A DNA stretch of 6,022 nt from Armatimonadota bacterium (GTDB taxonomy: Bacteria; Armatimonadota; UBA5829): positions 1-6,022 of the forward strand of contig JAEWSK010000226.1 of assembly GCA_023398345.1 (NCBI GenBank), in the 5' to 3' direction. Under the pieces are notes generated by a model that saw only the letters and a program-made list of their open reading frames with translations, did no database searches and was not told the origin of the DNA. Made by a program: the position numbers and the translations under genes. Of the stretch, positions 4,807 through 6,022 are shown one piece after another. The first letter of the stretch is position 1, and each line of letters starts with the position of its first letter.

Positions 4807-5853
4807 ATGGTTAGAGTTGGAATTGTCGGGGCGTCGGGCTATGCGGGCGCGGAATTGGTGAGATATTTGCTTGGCCACCCCGGTGCGCGCATAGCTTATC
4901 TTGCTTCGAAAACTTATGCAGGTAAGCCGCTTTCTGACGCGTATCCGAGCTTTATTGGCCAAGATTTGCCCCTGTGCGAGTCCTACGACGCTGAAATTGC
5001 AGCGGATCAGTCGGATATTATATTTATGGCACAGGGCAACGGCGTTGGAATGAAAATAGCTCCTGAACTTTTGGAGTTTGGCAAAAAGCTTATAGACATC
5101 CCCGCCGATTTTCGACTTAAGGACATGGCTGAGTATAAGCAATACTACGGCGCCGATCATGCCGCGCCGGAATTGGCTGCAGAGGCGACATACGGCATGT
5201 CAGAATTGCACGGCCCGGATATTGCGGATGCAAGGCTTGTCGCAAATCCCGGCTGCTATGCGACAAGTGCAATTCTCGCGCTTGCGCCGCTGACGAGCAA
5301 GGCTTTAGCGAAACCGAATTCGATTGTAATCGACTCCAAGTCGGGCGTTTCGGGTGCGGGTCGGTCGAAGTTGAGCGTAGGTGGGCTTTTTTGTGAGGTA
5401 AACGAGGGCACTAAGGCGTATGCTGTCGGCAGCCATCGACACACCCCTGAAATCGAACAAGAGCTGTCGGTTTTGGCGGGCAATAAAGTCACCGTCAGCT
5501 TTACTCCGCATTTAGTTCCAATGAATCGCGGCATTTTAACGACAGCCTATGCGAACGTCGCGGGAGCAATTGAGTCTACGGGCGATCTGCTTGCGGCGTA
5601 TCGGGAGTTCTATTCGGAAAAGCCGTTTGTGATCGTGCTCGACGAGGGCGCGCAGCCATGCACTAAGAATGTCTTTGGCACTAACTTCTGCCACATAGGC
5701 GCTGTGCTTGACCAAAGGACGGGTAGAGCTGTTGTGACGTGTGCTATTGACAATATGGGCAAGGGCGCAGCGGGTCAGGCTGTTCAGAACATGAATTTGA
5801 TGTGCGGCTTTGACGAGACAACCGGGCTTATGTCTTCAGCAGTGTACCCCTAG
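4807..5853 (+). CDS. argC: N-acetyl-gamma-glutamyl-phosphate reductase
   Basis: ArgC makes N-acetylglutamate semialdehyde from N-acetylglutamyl phosphate with NADPH, the third step of arginine synthesis, in the cytosol. The 348-residue length is normal. The N-terminal Rossmann motif is GIVGASGYAGAELVR (5-19). The catalytic cysteine is C150 in the signature NPGCYATSA. The SHRHTPEIEQ segment holds the conserved catalytic-type histidine (H212). The SFTPHLVPMNRGILTT segment is typical of the C-terminal domain, and no key residue is missing. The ATG is 3 bases after the PAP2 stop, with GAGG (4794-4797) 9 bases upstream inside the end of the PAP2 gene, so translational coupling is likely. The usual partners argJ or argB do not follow immediately; repeat copy C begins 13 bp after the stop. 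Whether other arg genes lie beyond the repeat cannot be seen. Confidence 0.97.
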   Translation: MVRVGIVGASGYAGAELVRYLLGHPGARIAYLASKTYAGKPLSDAYPSFIGQDLPLCESYDAEIAADQSDIIFMAQGNGVGMKIAPELLEFGKKLIDIPADFRLKDMAEYKQYYGADHAAPELAAEATYGMSELHGPDIADARLVANPGCYATSAILALAPLTSKALAKPNSIVIDSKSGVSGAGRSKLSVGGLFCEVNEGTKAYAVGSHRHTPEIEQELSVLAGNKVTVSFTPHLVPMNRGILTTAYANVAGAIESTGDLLAAYREFYSEKPFVIVLDEGAQPCTKNVFGTNFCHIGAVLDQRTGRAVVTCAIDNMGKGAAGQAVQNMNLMCGFDETTGLMSSAVYP

Positions 5854-5866
5854 AGCTTATTTTTCT

Positions 5867-6022
5867 CTGAGGGTTTTTCCCTCAGACTCCCATAAGGGGC
5901 AGCGCCCCTTAACCCCGCTGGGGACTCAGTCCCCAGACCCCGTATGCGTAAATGGAATCCCCCAGATGGGGAATTCCATTTACGAGCCTGAAGGTAAAGA
6001 TAACCAAGTTTCCCTGGCAGAG
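5867..6022 (+). repeat. Modular multi-hairpin repeat, copy C (runs off the right edge)
   Basis: Same order and orientation as copy A. H1 is CTGAGGG/CCCTCAG with loop TTTTT (5867-5885). H2 is AAGGGGC/GCCCCTT with loop AGC (5894-5910). H3 is TGGGGAC/GTCCCCA with loop TCA (5919-5935). H4 is a 17-position stem, 5947-5963 with 5968-5984, loop AGAT, with a single C·A mismatch (5959/5972). The segment corresponding to H5 (about 5991-6015) has lost most of its pairing, and the sequence ends at GGCAGAG, which matches the start of H6 in copy A. The linkers (ACCCCGTATGCG and CTGAAGGT-like) are also kept. It lies just after the argC stop, as copy A lies just after its upstream gene. Confidence 0.88.

Noticed and set aside
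4333..5160. Minus-strand ORF of 275 codons opposite PAP2 and argC
   Set aside because: Long but fully antisense to two genes with clear family motifs; its translation is Arg/Cys/Ser-rich with no recognisable domain.

Overview
The window carries six clearly bacterial protein genes, plus one small probable gene, separated by unusually structured intergenic DNA. GC content is mid-range. ATG, TTG and possibly GTG starts are used, with purine-rich Shine-Dalgarno (SD) sites. The export and anchoring signals (a lipobox lipoprotein, a Sec signal peptide, a single-pass membrane protein) are ordinary bacterial ones; an Asn after the lipobox Cys would suit an outer-membrane lipoprotein. No gene fixes the phylum. 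I would guess an uncultured, environmental, Gram-negative-type lineage, with low confidence. There is no transposase, integrase, tRNA, rRNA or CRISPR array.

Layout, left to right. (1) The 3' part of a membrane-anchored protein of unknown function (3-422). (2) A 200-bp array of consecutive hairpins (repeat copy A, 467-668). (3) A promoter, a manganese riboswitch of the yybP-ykoY class, and a rho-independent terminator that overlaps the aptamer (693-891). These control a ten-segment membrane antiporter of the cation/Ca2+ exchanger (CaCA) superfamily with non-standard ion-site residues (948-1925). (4) A small basic 52-aa ORF (2012-2170), followed by a shortened inverted repeat copy B (2183-2275). 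(5) A near-consensus sigma70 promoter and a zinc-dependent medium-chain dehydrogenase (2471-3559). This gene converges on (6) an FKBP-type prolyl isomerase lipoprotein on the minus strand (3631-4155); the two share a 14-bp bidirectional terminator. (7) A divergent promoter region with a repeated TGTTCACA motif, then a PAP2-type phosphatase (4306-4803) closely followed by argC of arginine biosynthesis (4807-5853). (8) Repeat copy C, running off the right edge (5867-6022).

Two things deserve attention. First, the riboswitch is complete: promoter, aptamer and overlapping terminator can all be read. It predicts that the antiporter is turned on by excess Mn2+. The antiporter's two alpha-repeats depart from the Na+/Ca2+ exchanger pattern at the metal ligands, so it is a candidate manganese exporter of an under-described type. 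Second, three copies of a modular multi-hairpin element each lie just after the stop codon of a plus-strand gene. Their longest hairpin shows paired compensatory changes between copies, and one small hairpin appears exactly inverted between copies, so structure rather than sequence seems to be conserved. The other genes are mostly unrelated housekeeping or stress functions rather than one pathway.
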